A stretch of 64,000 nucleotides of DNA from Lentibacillus siamensis (lineage in GTDB: Bacteria > Bacillota > Bacilli > Bacillales > Amphibacillaceae): positions 62,001 to 126,000 of the forward strand of contig NZ_BAAADS010000018.1 in NCBI RefSeq assembly GCF_039522605.1. Direction: 5' to 3'. Both the position numbers and the translations under genes were made by a program. Numbering within the stretch: position 1 is the stretch's first letter; the number at the start of each line of letters is the position of its first letter. The notes beneath the pieces are model-generated. The model saw only the letters and a list, made by a program, of their open reading frames with translations, ran no database searches and had not been told where the DNA came from. Of this stretch, positions 44,705 through 53,474 are shown in pieces.

Positions 44705-44825
44705 GTCTTCCCCTCCTCTATTATTTTAATACATAGCATATGCAGCCGGCAGCAAACGTGTATATGCGCGCATGCACATTAAATAGAATTCGACAAAGTT
44801 CGGGTGATGCCTGTCACCTGTCGAG

Positions 44826-44867
44826 TAAAAAAATAACAAGACCGGATATTTCATCAGTCTTGTTATT
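44826..44867 (-). terminator. prkA terminator
   Basis: Minus strand AATAACAAGAC ... GTCTTGTTATT followed by TTTTTT: 11-bp stem with a loop of about 14 bases, 21 bases after the prkA stop. Confidence 0.88.
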
Positions 44868-44888
44868 CGATGCTTTTAAGATCATTAA

Positions 44889-46784
44889 TCAGCGATTCAG
44901 CAGACTGCCGACGTAACGCAGCAATTCATTGGCGGACGTTGAATTGTAGCCATATTCGTCGATCAGCCTGGCAATCACTTCATTTATTTTCTTCAGTTGT
45001 GATTCATCCGGTGTCTGGGAGGTAGTGGTTATTTTCACAACATCCTTCAGATCCGCAAACAGCTTTTTCTGAATTGCTTCTCTCAGCCGTTCATGTGAAT
45101 TATAGTCAAAACGCTTTCCTTTTCGGGCATATGCAGAAATACGGATAAGAATCTCTTCGCGGAATGCTTTTTTGGCATTTTCCGAGATGCCAATCTGCTC
45201 TTCAATCGAACGCATCAATTTTTCATCCGGCTGCATTTCTTCCCCTGTAAGCGGGTCCTGCAGCTTGGTTTTATTACAGAATGCTTCCACATTATCAAGA
45301 TAGTTATCCATCAGTGTTTTAGCTGATTCTTCATACGAATAGACAAACGCCTTCTGTACTTCCTTCTTGGCAATTTCGTCATACTCTTTTCTGGCAACAG
45401 CAATATAGTTCATGTAGTCTTCCCGATCCTCATCGGAAATGGACGGATGCTGATCCAGACCATCTTTCAGGGAGCGAAGCACATCGAGTGCATTGATCGA
45501 TGGAACTTCCTTGCGAATAATCGTGGAAGAAATCCGATTGATGACGTAACGCGGGTCGATTCCATTCATCCCCTCTTCCGGAAACTCCTTGCGCAACTCA
45601 TCAACATCAAGCTGGTCATAGCCTTCCACACTGTCACCGTCGTACAGACGCATTTTTTTGACCACATCAACACCCTGCTTACCGGAGTCCTCCAGCCGTG
45701 TTAAAACAGAGAATATCGCAGCAACTCGCAGTGCATGCGGCGCGATATGGACATGTGACATGTCACTTTCCTTAATCATTTTTTGATAAATCCGTTCCTC
45801 TTGGCTCACACGCAAGTTATATGGAATTGGCATTACAATAATCCGGGAATGGAGTGCTTCATTCTTTTTATTGGAAATGAATGACCGATATTCTGCCTCG
45901 TTCGTATGTGCGACAATTAATTCATCTGCTGAAATAAGCGCAAATCTGCCTGCTTTGAAATTTCCTTCCTGGGTCAGGGATAACAGATGCCATAAAAACT
46001 TCTCGTCACATTTCAGCATCTCCTGGAACTCCATCATGCCGCGGTTTGCCTTGTTTAATTCGCCGTCAAAGCGATATGCACGAGGATCAGACTCAGAACC
46101 ATATTCAGCAATCGTTGAAAAATCAATACTCCCGGTTAAATCAGCAATATCCTGTGACTTCGGATCGGACGGACTGAAGGTGCCAATACCTGTCCGTTTA
46201 TCCTCGGACAGAAAGATGCGCTCAACCTTAACATCCTCAATCCGGCCGCCATATTCTTTTTCCAGTTTCATAGAATTTAACGGGGAAAGACTTCCTTCGA
46301 TGCGAATGCCGTATTCCTTATAAAAATCTTCCCGAAGATGTTTGGGAATCAGATGCAGGGGGTCCTCATGCATCGGACAATCCTTGATCGCATAAACTGC
46401 CCCTTCGTCTGTTCTGGAATACTTTTCGAGTCCGCGCTTAAGCATTGTTACAATGGTTGATTTCCCGCCGCTGACCGGGCCCATCAAAAGCAGGATCCGT
46501 TTTCGTACATCAAGCCGCTTGGCAGCGGGATGAAAATATTCTTCCACGAGCCGTTCAATTGAATCTTCCAGTCCAAAAATACCTTCCCCAAAGAAGTCAT
46601 ACATTTTTTGGCCGTCTCTTTCGGTAATACCAGAGTTTTTAATCATATTATAAACCCGCGAATGAGCCGTCTGGGCAACTTCCGGACGTTCCTTCACAAT
46701 CTCCAGATATTCCGCAAAGGTGCCTTCCCATTTTAAACGATTTTCTTCTTCTCTGTGGCCCCTCACTTTATTGAGTATATCCAT
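44889..46784 (-). CDS. prkA: Serine protein kinase PrkA
   Basis: This 631-aa protein has an AAA+-like N-terminal domain with Walker A GPVSGGKST (residues 102-110) and a C-terminal PrkA kinase-like domain (about 400-620). It has been described as a Ser/Thr kinase and, in more recent work, as a Lon-like ATP-dependent protease in Bacillus subtilis, acting in early sporulation; YeaG in Escherichia coli acts in stress survival. Length matches the family. TTGGAGGGAAGTTA precedes the ATG. First gene of the group prkA, yhbH and spoVR. Confidence 0.95.
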   Translation of the reverse strand: MDILNKVRGHREEENRLKWEGTFAEYLEIVKERPEVAQTAHSRVYNMIKNSGITERDGQKMYDFFGEGIFGLEDSIERLVEEYFHPAAKRLDVRKRILLLMGPVSGGKSTIVTMLKRGLEKYSRTDEGAVYAIKDCPMHEDPLHLIPKHLREDFYKEYGIRIEGSLSPLNSMKLEKEYGGRIEDVKVERIFLSEDKRTGIGTFSPSDPKSQDIADLTGSIDFSTIAEYGSESDPRAYRFDGELNKANRGMMEFQEMLKCDEKFLWHLLSLTQEGNFKAGRFALISADELIVAHTNEAEYRSFISNKKNEALHSRIIVMPIPYNLRVSQEERIYQKMIKESDMSHVHIAPHALRVAAIFSVLTRLEDSGKQGVDVVKKMRLYDGDSVEGYDQLDVDELRKEFPEEGMNGIDPRYVINRISSTIIRKEVPSINALDVLRSLKDGLDQHPSISDEDREDYMNYIAVARKEYDEIAKKEVQKAFVYSYEESAKTLMDNYLDNVEAFCNKTKLQDPLTGEEMQPDEKLMRSIEEQIGISENAKKAFREEILIRISAYARKGKRFDYNSHERLREAIQKKLFADLKDVVKITTTSQTPDESQLKKINEVIARLIDEYGYNSTSANELLRYVGSLLNR

Positions 46785-46904
46785 TAACTTCCCTCCAACT
46801 AGGATGCGGTTAATAAAGCTTATGCAGGTGATTCATCTAACATGCTGACAACTTTTAAAGAGCTGACGCTTAAAAACACCCTCATTTTGGAGGTCAATGG
46901 AAAA

Positions 46905-47262
46905 GAACAAAAGCGGAAGCGCCCGTTTAGCGACGTACAAACTGTGCCCGCGCATCGCGGGTAGGTCGGCGTTGCCGCGCAAAGCGGCGGTTTTAGCCGA
47001 TCTTCCTTAAATGAGATAAAGGAAACANNNNNNNNNNNNNNNNNNNNNNNNNNNNNNNNNNNNNNNNNNNNNNNNNNNNNNNNNNNNNNNNNNNNNNNNN
47101 NNNNNNNNNNNNNNNNNNNNNGGTATAAGTGCGACTAAGCCTCTGGTTTCACCAATCGGCAAGTCTTCTTTATCGTAGTGAGGAAGTGTGAAGTTTGGGA
47201 CTGCGCTAAATGCTCGTCCCACCAAGTTCACTGCTAGTCGCTGGGCGCTGGAGCTGGACGTG
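46905..47262. repeat. Dispersed repeat element interrupted by a sequence gap
   Basis: The left end has AAAAGCGGAAGCGCCCGTTT followed by AGCGACGTAC; the right end has GTCGCTGGGCGCTGGAGCT. AGCGCCC and GGGCGCT, and AGCGAC and GTCGCT, are inverted. The left part also has GCGCATCGCGGGTAGG. It contains no gene and lies between prkA and the 91-aa gene. The pattern is common in Bacillaceae intergenic repeats (from memory). Confidence 0.65.
47028..47121. other. Assembly gap (94 N)
   Basis: Run of N inside the dispersed repeat. The true length is unknown; gaps of this kind usually mark repeats the assembler could not resolve. Confidence 0.99.
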
Positions 47263-47383
47263 GCTGATTAGGAGCAAGTGCATTATCCACATCCACAAAA
47301 TCTTAAAGTTTCCTAAGCAAAAATAAAGCCGGATGCAAGATTGCATTCGGCGTTATTCAACATATCCAGTTTAAGTCAGGCAG

Positions 47384-47659
47384 TCAGGCACCTTTAAATG
47401 CCCGGATAAATGCTTCCGGTGACGTTTTTACGGTATAGGAAAAAACTCCTTTTATCGTATGCAAATACAAAAGACCACCGCTGCTGCCGACAGTTCGGTA
47501 AGAGATGTCCAATATGTCCTGAATCGGGAACTGGCGATGCTCGGTAACCAGCGTCTCATCATACAGATATAAAACACGCTCTTCCTCGACGTCCTTCTGC
47601 TCGATACTGTTCACAACCCGTGTTACCTTGATATACGGCTGTTCCGCAAGCAGCTTCAT
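47384..47659 (-). CDS. Hypothetical protein, 91 aa, PH-like
   Basis: This 91-aa soluble protein starts MKLLAEQPYIKVTRVVNSIE and ends FSYTVKTSPEAFIRAFKGA. The alternation of beta strands and a final short helix, with LYLYDETLVTEHRQFPIQDILDIS in the middle, resembles a small bacterial PH-type domain, but the match is only by pattern. GGAGTGATAAC precedes the ATG at 47659. It lies 61 bases after the TraB-family gene and may be in the same transcript. Confidence 0.65.
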   Translation of the reverse strand: MKLLAEQPYIKVTRVVNSIEQKDVEEERVLYLYDETLVTEHRQFPIQDILDISYRTVGSSGGLLYLHTIKGVFSYTVKTSPEAFIRAFKGA

Positions 47660-47720
47660 GTTATCACTCCGGTTTGAAAATGACTTAAGATAATATTCGA
47701 TTGGTGTGCCATGCACCTAT

Positions 47721-48887
47721 TTATAAATTTTGGAAAAATAGCCGCACGACATCAGCACCGCCTATAAAGGTGCCCAGGGAGCTTCCGAGATTGGCCAGGA
47801 CGACGACGAGTAGGATCCGGGTTACTTTGTTATTCCAAAACCCCTTGACACTGTACACATCGTCTGCCAGCATTTCAAAATCCGCCACATTCGGGCGTCG
47901 GAAATATGCTTGTACAAACCCGGCAAACCAGCCTGCTGCAGTGATTGGATCAAGTGAAGTCAACGGTGCGGCAACAAAAGCGGTCACAATCGCGAGCGGA
48001 TGTCCTAGTGCAAGCGCCACCCCGATTGCTGACAGTGACCCATTCCACAATATCCATGACAGTGTTTGCTGAAGGCCGGCAGAAGGGTCTGCCTGAAACG
48101 TAAAAATAATCATCGCAATAATAATCACGGGTATTATCCAGCCGATTATTTTGGGTACCTTGGATTTGGGCGGAACCTGATTCAGTTTGTTGAGATCATG
48201 CTCGCGGTCCATTTCCTGTTTAATCCCGGGAACGTGTGCTGCACCTAATACCGCTACCACCTTATCACCCGGCGCATCCTTTAATTTCTGGGTCAAATAT
48301 TGATCACGCTCATCAATTAACGGCGTTTTCAGTTTCGGAAAATGTTCCGTAAACTCCTGCAGCATGGAATTGAGCATATCCTGTTCCTTCATTTTCTCCA
48401 ATTCTTCTTCCGTAATCGTCTCCTTGCTGAATATACTGCCGATTACCTGCATCAAAAGAATTCCTTTTCCCTTCAGCCCGATATTGCGCCAAATCCGTGA
48501 AAAGGTAATCTGAATATTCCGGTCAGCCAAAACAAGCTCTGCACCCGTTTCTTTTGCAGACTCAATTCCCTGGAGCATTTCCTGACCGGCATTAATTCCA
48601 AATTGCTTTGCCATCCGCTTCTGAAACGACGAAATAGCCAGGTTCATTAAAAGTAATGTCGACTTTTTTTCCTTAATTACTTTAAATATATCCGTGTCTT
48701 TCCACTTATTACCGTCCATCATGGACTGATACCGCTGTTCATCCAATTCAATACAGACCGAATCCGGCTGTTCCTGTTCAATAACGTCCTTTACCTGTTC
48801 CGCACTGTGTTTCGATACATGTGCCGTTCCGATCAGAATCAGTTCTTTTTCATCCAAATATATTCTCGTTATATTCTCTTCCGACAT
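47721..48887 (-). CDS. TraB family protein (PrgY/TIKI-like)
   Basis: This 388-aa protein has an N-terminal TraB/PrgY catalytic-like domain with LILIGTAHVSKHSAE (GxxH), SVCIELDEQRY and VVAVLGAAHVPGI (second GxxH), the conserved His and Glu residues of the TIKI/TraB fold. The C-terminal 150 residues hold three to four membrane helices. Enterococcal PrgY/TraB limits its own sex pheromone. In Bacillaceae the role is unknown, perhaps membrane peptidase-like. GGAAGGTAGCTGT precedes the ATG. Confidence 0.9.
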   Translation of the reverse strand: MSEENITRIYLDEKELILIGTAHVSKHSAEQVKDVIEQEQPDSVCIELDEQRYQSMMDGNKWKDTDIFKVIKEKKSTLLLMNLAISSFQKRMAKQFGINAGQEMLQGIESAKETGAELVLADRNIQITFSRIWRNIGLKGKGILLMQVIGSIFSKETITEEELEKMKEQDMLNSMLQEFTEHFPKLKTPLIDERDQYLTQKLKDAPGDKVVAVLGAAHVPGIKQEMDREHDLNKLNQVPPKSKVPKIIGWIIPVIIIAMIIFTFQADPSAGLQQTLSWILWNGSLSAIGVALALGHPLAIVTAFVAAPLTSLDPITAAGWFAGFVQAYFRRPNVADFEMLADDVYSVKGFWNNKVTRILLVVVLANLGSSLGTFIGGADVVRLFFQNL

Positions 48888-48944
48888 ACAGCTACCTTCC
48901 TTTAGAAAAACTAAAAGCCTGGTTTTCGGCCAGGCCTTTGCTTG

Positions 48945-49544
48945 TTAAGACATCCATTTCGGTGGAATATTTTTATCCCAGTATATCTCACCGATTTCGT
49001 GATGTGTTTCAAATTTATCATTTCTTACGTGATAATGAAAATTAAACCAGTAACCTTCCAGCGGCCGGTTGTCACGGCGCACATGGAATCTGGCTATATC
49101 TTTGCCGGTCCGGTTATCATAAACATTGAAAATCTTTTCGCCGAACCCGCTTGATGGATATTCGGTTATACCAATGTATGGAAGATTATCTTTCCCGGCT
49201 TCGGCTAAAATCATGCTCAGCGATTCTTCCATCTTCGGTAAAATATCATCTTCAAAATCTTCATCAATCTGGTTCGCAATACGCGTACCAAGTTTATTAA
49301 TCGTTTGTTCCTTGGCCTTACTGGTAATCTGACTCATAAAATAGGATTCATCAAGCTGAGGTATCTGCTCAATTTCGGGGATGTCCACTGGAATATTATC
49401 ATTGGTGGAATCCACATCAGAAGGTGAACTGACAGCTCCCTTTGCCTCATCTGCTTCCGGATGCATATGAATAGTCGGGACATAAATTCCCAGCGTCATG
49501 ATTGCAACAAAAATTACAGCTATTTTTCTCATCCAGACCTTCAT
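48945..49544 (-). CDS. ypjP: YpjP-like protein
   Basis: This 199-aa protein starts MKVWMRKIAVIFVAIMTLG, a signal or anchor helix, and ends FHVRRDNRPLEGYWFNFHYH ... EIYWDKNIPPKWMS, which matches the C terminus of Bacillus subtilis YpjP (about 203 aa) closely. The middle is Asp/Ser-rich and then helical. Function unknown. The start is the ATG at 49544 with AGAGGGGATTCGT; the longer frame is unsupported. The protein is probably exported or anchored to the membrane. Confidence 0.85.
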   Translation of the reverse strand: MKVWMRKIAVIFVAIMTLGIYVPTIHMHPEADEAKGAVSSPSDVDSTNDNIPVDIPEIEQIPQLDESYFMSQITSKAKEQTINKLGTRIANQIDEDFEDDILPKMEESLSMILAEAGKDNLPYIGITEYPSSGFGEKIFNVYDNRTGKDIARFHVRRDNRPLEGYWFNFHYHVRNDKFETHHEIGEIYWDKNIPPKWMS

Positions 49545-49772
49545 ACGAATCCCCTCTTTTTTTATGTATTCACTTAAGAGTTTACCATTTTCATATAAAA
49601 AGTCTATATAAATTTTGTAATAATTTTGTGAAAAGCTTCCGAAGATCCCTTTTACTTTTTTTACAACAGGTAAAAATACAGTATTACCCCGAACCGCAAT
49701 CACTGATCATAATTCGGAGTTGTTTCGAATTGTTCGATGCAAAAGGGGGCGGCACGCGACTCCCTGGTTTTG

Positions 49773-50211
49773 TTCGGCGAGTTTGGTATTTTGTTCAGCG
49801 GGGGCGGCAGTTTCTTCAGCGGATTCACCCGTTTCATCAGCGGGGGCGCGGTTTCTTCGGCGCTTTCACCCATTTCATCAGCGGGGACGGCGTTTTCTTC
49901 GGCGGTTTCACCCATTTCATCAGCGGGGACGGCGCTTTCTTCGGCGGATTCACCCATTTCATCAGCGGGGGCGGCGCTTTCTTCGGCGGTTTCACCCATT
50001 TCATCAGCGGGGACGGCGCTTTCTTCGGCGGATTCACCCATTTCTTCGGCGGGAACGGCGCTTTCTTCGGCGGATTCACCCATTTCTTCGGCGGGGACGG
50101 CGCTTTCTTCGGCGGTTTCACCCATTTCATCAGCGGGGACGCGGTTTCTTCGGCGCTTTCACCCATTTCTTCGGCGGCTTTCCCGGTTTATTGGGCGCTT
50201 CCCGATTATAG
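49773..50211 (+). repeat. 21-bp intergenic repeat array C, with 42-bp higher-order period
   Basis: Twenty-one units from 49773 to 50211: nearly all are exactly 21 bp, and the units at 49836 and 50129 have 20. Two unit types alternate, (T)TCGGCGG(A/T)TTCACCC and ATCAGCGGGGACGGCGC, giving a 42-bp repeat. Later units replace ATCAGCGG by TTCGGCGG. Each ends TTTC. Several long frames cross it on both strands, but the two 20-bp units shift every frame, so it is most likely non-coding. It lies in the 726-base gap upstream of ypjP and downstream of the cbpA-like gene. Confidence 0.92.
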
Positions 50212-50223
50212 CGCCCAAAATAT

Positions 50224-50253
50224 AAAAAGGCCTGCCATCCGGGCAAGCCTCTT
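50224..50253 (-). terminator. Terminator of the CbpA-like gene
   Basis: Minus strand GAGGCTTGCC-CGGAT-GGCAGGCCTT followed by TTT: stem with one mismatch, 18 bases after the stop at 50271. Confidence 0.8.
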
Positions 50254-50270
50254 ACAATACTATCAACTAC

Positions 50271-50897
50271 TTAATTCAGCTTTTCCACGTCGGTGACAGT
50301 GAAGTTGTTCTTCTCCAGGTCCCGATTGACTTTTTTCATTGTGTTCTCATCGACTTCTTCGGGGAGCACGATACAGACACGACGGACATATAAGGAATTA
50401 TTATTCAATGAAATAACACTTTGCACATTACAGTATTTATTAACGATTTTAAGCATCTTCCGAAGTGCGCCGGCATATTCAATTGTGCCGATCGTTAAGG
50501 AGTAGCTTCCATTATTGGCACCCCATGCATTCTCCAGCACCTGAATGACATTGCCATTGGTAACAATCCCGCGGAATTCTTTCTTCTCATTGACCAATGC
50601 CAGGTACGGCAGACGTTTAATCGCGGAGAACACTCGGAAAAACGCATCATCCTCCTGTACATAACCGTCATGATCCTTTACCAGTTCTTTTACTGGTTTC
50701 GTCAAGTCATGTTCTTTTTCATATTCCAAAAGATGCACTTTATATATATTACCGGCAAATTTTGTTCCGGAATCATCCAATACTGGAATGCAGCGGTAAC
50801 CTGAGTCCTCCAGCGTTTTAAGAACGTCATCCATTCTATCATTCTCTTTTACATATACAACATCTTGTTTTCCTAAATAATCATTTTTGACGAGCAT
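50271..50897 (-). CDS. CBS-ACT domain protein (CbpA-like)
   Basis: This 208-aa cytosolic protein has a CBS pair in residues 1-115 (VYVKENDRMDDVLKTLEDSGYRCIPVLDD and PYLALVNEKKEFRGIVTNGNVI, each quoted in part) and an ACT-like C-terminal domain (about 135-208, SVISLNNNSLYVRRVCIVLPEE). This architecture matches the cyclic-di-AMP-binding protein CbpA described in Listeria. Ligand not proven here. The start is the ATG at 50897 behind GGAGAGG; the longer frame gives MERMRG first. Confidence 0.82.
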   Translation of the reverse strand: MLVKNDYLGKQDVVYVKENDRMDDVLKTLEDSGYRCIPVLDDSGTKFAGNIYKVHLLEYEKEHDLTKPVKELVKDHDGYVQEDDAFFRVFSAIKRLPYLALVNEKKEFRGIVTNGNVIQVLENAWGANNGSYSLTIGTIEYAGALRKMLKIVNKYCNVQSVISLNNNSLYVRRVCIVLPEEVDENTMKKVNRDLEKNNFTVTDVEKLN

Positions 50898-51116
50898 TCC
50901 CCTCATCCTCTCCATTAAAGTTATATGTTTATTTTCCTATATTTTCATTATAATTGCAATTCATGAAAAATTATTATATCTATGTAAAAAAACACGACTT
51001 TATCAGCTTATTTTGAACTAAAAGGTAGTATGCATTGAAAAATTTTTAAATACTGAAACAACGCCTCATCATAATCCATTTACTTTACCGATAAACACAA
51101 AATTCCGTTACACTTT

Positions 51117-51145
51117 TTGAAGTTTTTAAAATATTAGTGTATAAT
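51117..51145 (+). promoter_or_regulatory. Likely promoter of gdhA
   Basis: TTGAAG at 51117 and TATAAT at 51140 with 17 bases between, followed by a leader of about 115 bases to the gdhA start. The only good promoter in the 372-base gap. I see no attenuator in the leader. Confidence 0.6.
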
Positions 51146-51269
51146 TATATCTTACCCTGTATTATTAATCAGCTTGTCTTCTGGCACCACGTTTGATCTG
51201 ACAATTAAATATACCCTTACTTATCAACAATAAACCACTTTTTAATTGCGTTCTTAAAGGAGGAACTAT

Positions 51270-52652
51270 ATGAAAGCATTACAAGGAAATCAAGAAACAA
51301 AAAAGAATACTGCAAAAGCATATACAGATGATGTGTTTGAAAAAGTTAAGGCACGAAGTCCGCATGAACCGGAGTTTTTACAAGCAGTAAAAGAAATCAT
51401 TGACTCCCTTACCCCTGTTTTTGAAAAGCATCCGAAATATATGGACTTTGGTGTACTGGAACGCCTGGTTGAGCCTGAACGTTTTATCTCATTTAGAGTG
51501 CCATGGGTGGATGACCTTGGAAATGTACAGGTAAACCGCGGATTCCGTGTGCAGTTCAACAATGCACTTGGGCCGTATAAGGGCGGCATCCGCTTTCACC
51601 CCTCTGTCAATAATAGCATCGTTAAATTTCTCGGCTTCGAGCAGATTTTTAAAAATTCCCTGACCGGGCAGCCAATCGGGGGTGCAAAGGGTGGATCAGA
51701 CTTTGACCCCAAAGGGAAATCCGAATTGGAGGTAATGCGGTTCGCTCAAAGTTTTATGACGGAGCTATCCAAACACATTGGCCCGGATACTGATGTGCCT
51801 GCCGGTGATATCGGTGTTGGAGCAAGGGAAATCGGGTTCATGTTCGGTCAGTATAAAAAACTGAACGGCGGGTTTGAAGCAGGTGTCCTGACCGGAAAAG
51901 GACTTGAATATGGCGGCAGCCTGACACGTACCGAAGCAACCGGGTATGGTGTTGTCTATCTTATGAAGGAAATGCTGCAGGATAAAGGTCTTGACTTCAA
52001 CGGCAGAACAGTCGTTATATCCGGATCCGGAAATGTTTCCATCTATGCCATTGAGAAAGCACAGCAACTGGGTGCAAAGGTTGTGGCCTGCAGTGATTCT
52101 GACGGTTTTATTGTCGACACAGATGGCATAAAGCTTGATACGGTTAAAAAACTGAAGGAAACCGGCGACGAGCGTATCAGCGAGTATGTCACCGAACATC
52201 CGAATGCACATTACTCTGAGGATTGCACGGGGATTTGGGAAATTCCGTGTGAGATTGCCTTGCCATGTGCGACACAAAATGAATTGGATGACGCATCGGC
52301 ACGTCAGCTGATTGCGAACAATGTCATTGCTGTTGGAGAAGGAGCAAATATGCCGTCAACAGAGGAAGCAATTGATGTTTTCCTGGAGAATGACATTCTG
52401 TTTGCACCAGGGAAGGCTGCCAATGCCGGTGGTGTGGCTGTTTCCGCATTGGAAATGGCCCAAAACAGTGGAAAAATTTCCTGGACTTTTGAAGAAGTGG
52501 ATGTCAAGCTGCAGGAAATTATGAAAGAGATTTATCAAAAAAGTATGAATGCGGCTGAAGAATATGGTACATCCGGTAATCTGGTAATCGGCGCCAATAT
52601 TGCCGGGTTCCTCAAAGTAGCTGATGCGATGATTGCGCAGGGAGTAGTTTAA
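51270..52652 (+). CDS. gdhA: NADP-specific glutamate dehydrogenase
   Basis: This 460-aa hexameric GDH converts 2-oxoglutarate, ammonia and NADPH to glutamate. PYKGGIRFHPSVN and GGAKGGSDFDPKGKS hold the substrate-binding and catalytic Lys residues. DVPAGDIGVGAREIGFMFG follows, and the Rossmann loop is SGSGNVSIYAIEKAQQLGAKVV. Length and the FGQYKKLNGGFEAGVLTGK region are of the NADP-linked GdhA type (447-460 aa), not the shorter NAD-linked RocG/GudB. AAAGGAGGAACTAT precedes the ATG. A biosynthetic route to glutamate, also an osmolyte in salt-tolerant species (inference). Confidence 0.95.
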   Translation: MKALQGNQETKKNTAKAYTDDVFEKVKARSPHEPEFLQAVKEIIDSLTPVFEKHPKYMDFGVLERLVEPERFISFRVPWVDDLGNVQVNRGFRVQFNNALGPYKGGIRFHPSVNNSIVKFLGFEQIFKNSLTGQPIGGAKGGSDFDPKGKSELEVMRFAQSFMTELSKHIGPDTDVPAGDIGVGAREIGFMFGQYKKLNGGFEAGVLTGKGLEYGGSLTRTEATGYGVVYLMKEMLQDKGLDFNGRTVVISGSGNVSIYAIEKAQQLGAKVVACSDSDGFIVDTDGIKLDTVKKLKETGDERISEYVTEHPNAHYSEDCTGIWEIPCEIALPCATQNELDDASARQLIANNVIAVGEGANMPSTEEAIDVFLENDILFAPGKAANAGGVAVSALEMAQNSGKISWTFEEVDVKLQEIMKEIYQKSMNAAEEYGTSGNLVIGANIAGFLKVADAMIAQGVV

Positions 52653-52670
52653 AAAGCAACACTTTATACA

Positions 52671-52708
52671 AAAGAGGCTGATCCACTGCAGTGGTGTCAG
52701 CCTCTTTT
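52671..52708 (+). terminator. gdhA terminator, bidirectional
   Basis: AAAGAGGCTGA ... TCAGCCTCTTTT with inner CCACTGCAGTGG: a long stem flanked by A and T runs, between convergent gdhA and the DinB gene. Confidence 0.9.
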
Positions 52709-52719
52709 GCATGAAGTAA

Positions 52720-53193
52720 TTACTTCTTCAATTCAGATGGATGCTTCATGAAAAATGGCACTTCTTCAACACCAATCATCCGTACATATGTGAACAACTG
52801 TCCCTTATGGTGAATCTCATGGTCAATGGCATTGGACAGCCAAAAACTTCCTGGCGCAACGTCCTTATTAAACTCCACTTCCTCCGTCAATTGGGATTTG
52901 CTGAGCGATTTTAAATCCCTTGTTGTTGCAGTCGTGTATTTATGAACAATTTCCCGGACGTCTCCGATTGTTTGATAGTCGTCTTCCTTTTGCGGCATGG
53001 TAAATTCACCATTCAAAACTGTTTTTACAAACATATCCATCGAAGTCGCAATATGTACAGCCAGTTCACCAAGTGATTTTGCGCCTTCCCATGGTTTAAA
53101 ATCAACATCCTTATCATCAACCAATGCAAGCAGATCATGAACTACCAATCGATGCTTCAGCCAGCCATCTACAACTTCATCCATTGTGCTCAT
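52720..53193 (-). CDS. DinB family protein
   Basis: This 157-aa four-helix-bundle protein has SLGELAVHIATSMDMFV (first metal-ligand His) and LSNAIDHEIHHKGQLFTYVRM (the H-x3-H pair), the typical metal site of DinB/YfiT-like proteins, some of which are thiol transferases using bacillithiol. Activity unknown. TGGAGGATTTACA precedes the ATG at 53193; the longer frame is not supported. Array E lies upstream. Confidence 0.88.
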   Translation of the reverse strand: MSTMDEVVDGWLKHRLVVHDLLALVDDKDVDFKPWEGAKSLGELAVHIATSMDMFVKTVLNGEFTMPQKEDDYQTIGDVREIVHKYTTATTRDLKSLSKSQLTEEVEFNKDVAPGSFWLSNAIDHEIHHKGQLFTYVRMIGVEEVPFFMKHPSELKK

Positions 53194-53303
53194 TGTAAAT
53201 CCTCCATTCTTGAGAAAATTTTTATACACTCTATTATACAACTTTTTGGAATCTTTTTAAATTAATATGCAGGTTCGGCACTTTTAAAGGCGGGCCCCAC
53301 ATA

Positions 53304-53424
53304 TTTTATCGGTCACTTTTACCCGTTTATCAGTCACTTTCATGATGTTATCAGCCACTTTCGCACTTTTATCGGTCACATTCATAATTTTATCAGTCAC
53401 TTTGACCATTTTATCAGTATTTCC
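53304..53424 (+). repeat. 21-bp intergenic repeat array E
   Basis: Units start (T/G)TTATC at 53304, 53325, 53346, 53367, 53388 and 53409, exactly 21 bp apart. Core TTTATC(A/G)GTCACTTT, with six to seven variable bases after it. Same layout as arrays A-C with GTCAC in place of GCGGG. It lies in the 385-base gap between the divergent DinB and lectin-like genes, with dispersed element copy 4 next to it. Confidence 0.9.
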
Positions 53425-53474
53425 TGTCAGAACAATTCCCCAATCAGCCCAATTGTGCATACGATAATTCTGTA

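Noticed and set aside
47007..47231. Small frame across the N gap
   Set aside because: Most of it is unknown sequence and it lies within a dispersed repeat.
49773..50211. CRISPR array
   Set aside because: Period of 21 bp leaves no room for spacers, units are not identical repeats with unique spacers, and no cas gene is in the window.
49502..50296. Long open frames across array C (264, 163 and 162 codons on plus, 141 and 109 on minus)
   Set aside because: They exist because the repeat is a multiple of three bases; at least five frames are open at once, two 20-bp units shift them, and no ribosome binding site or plausible start is present.
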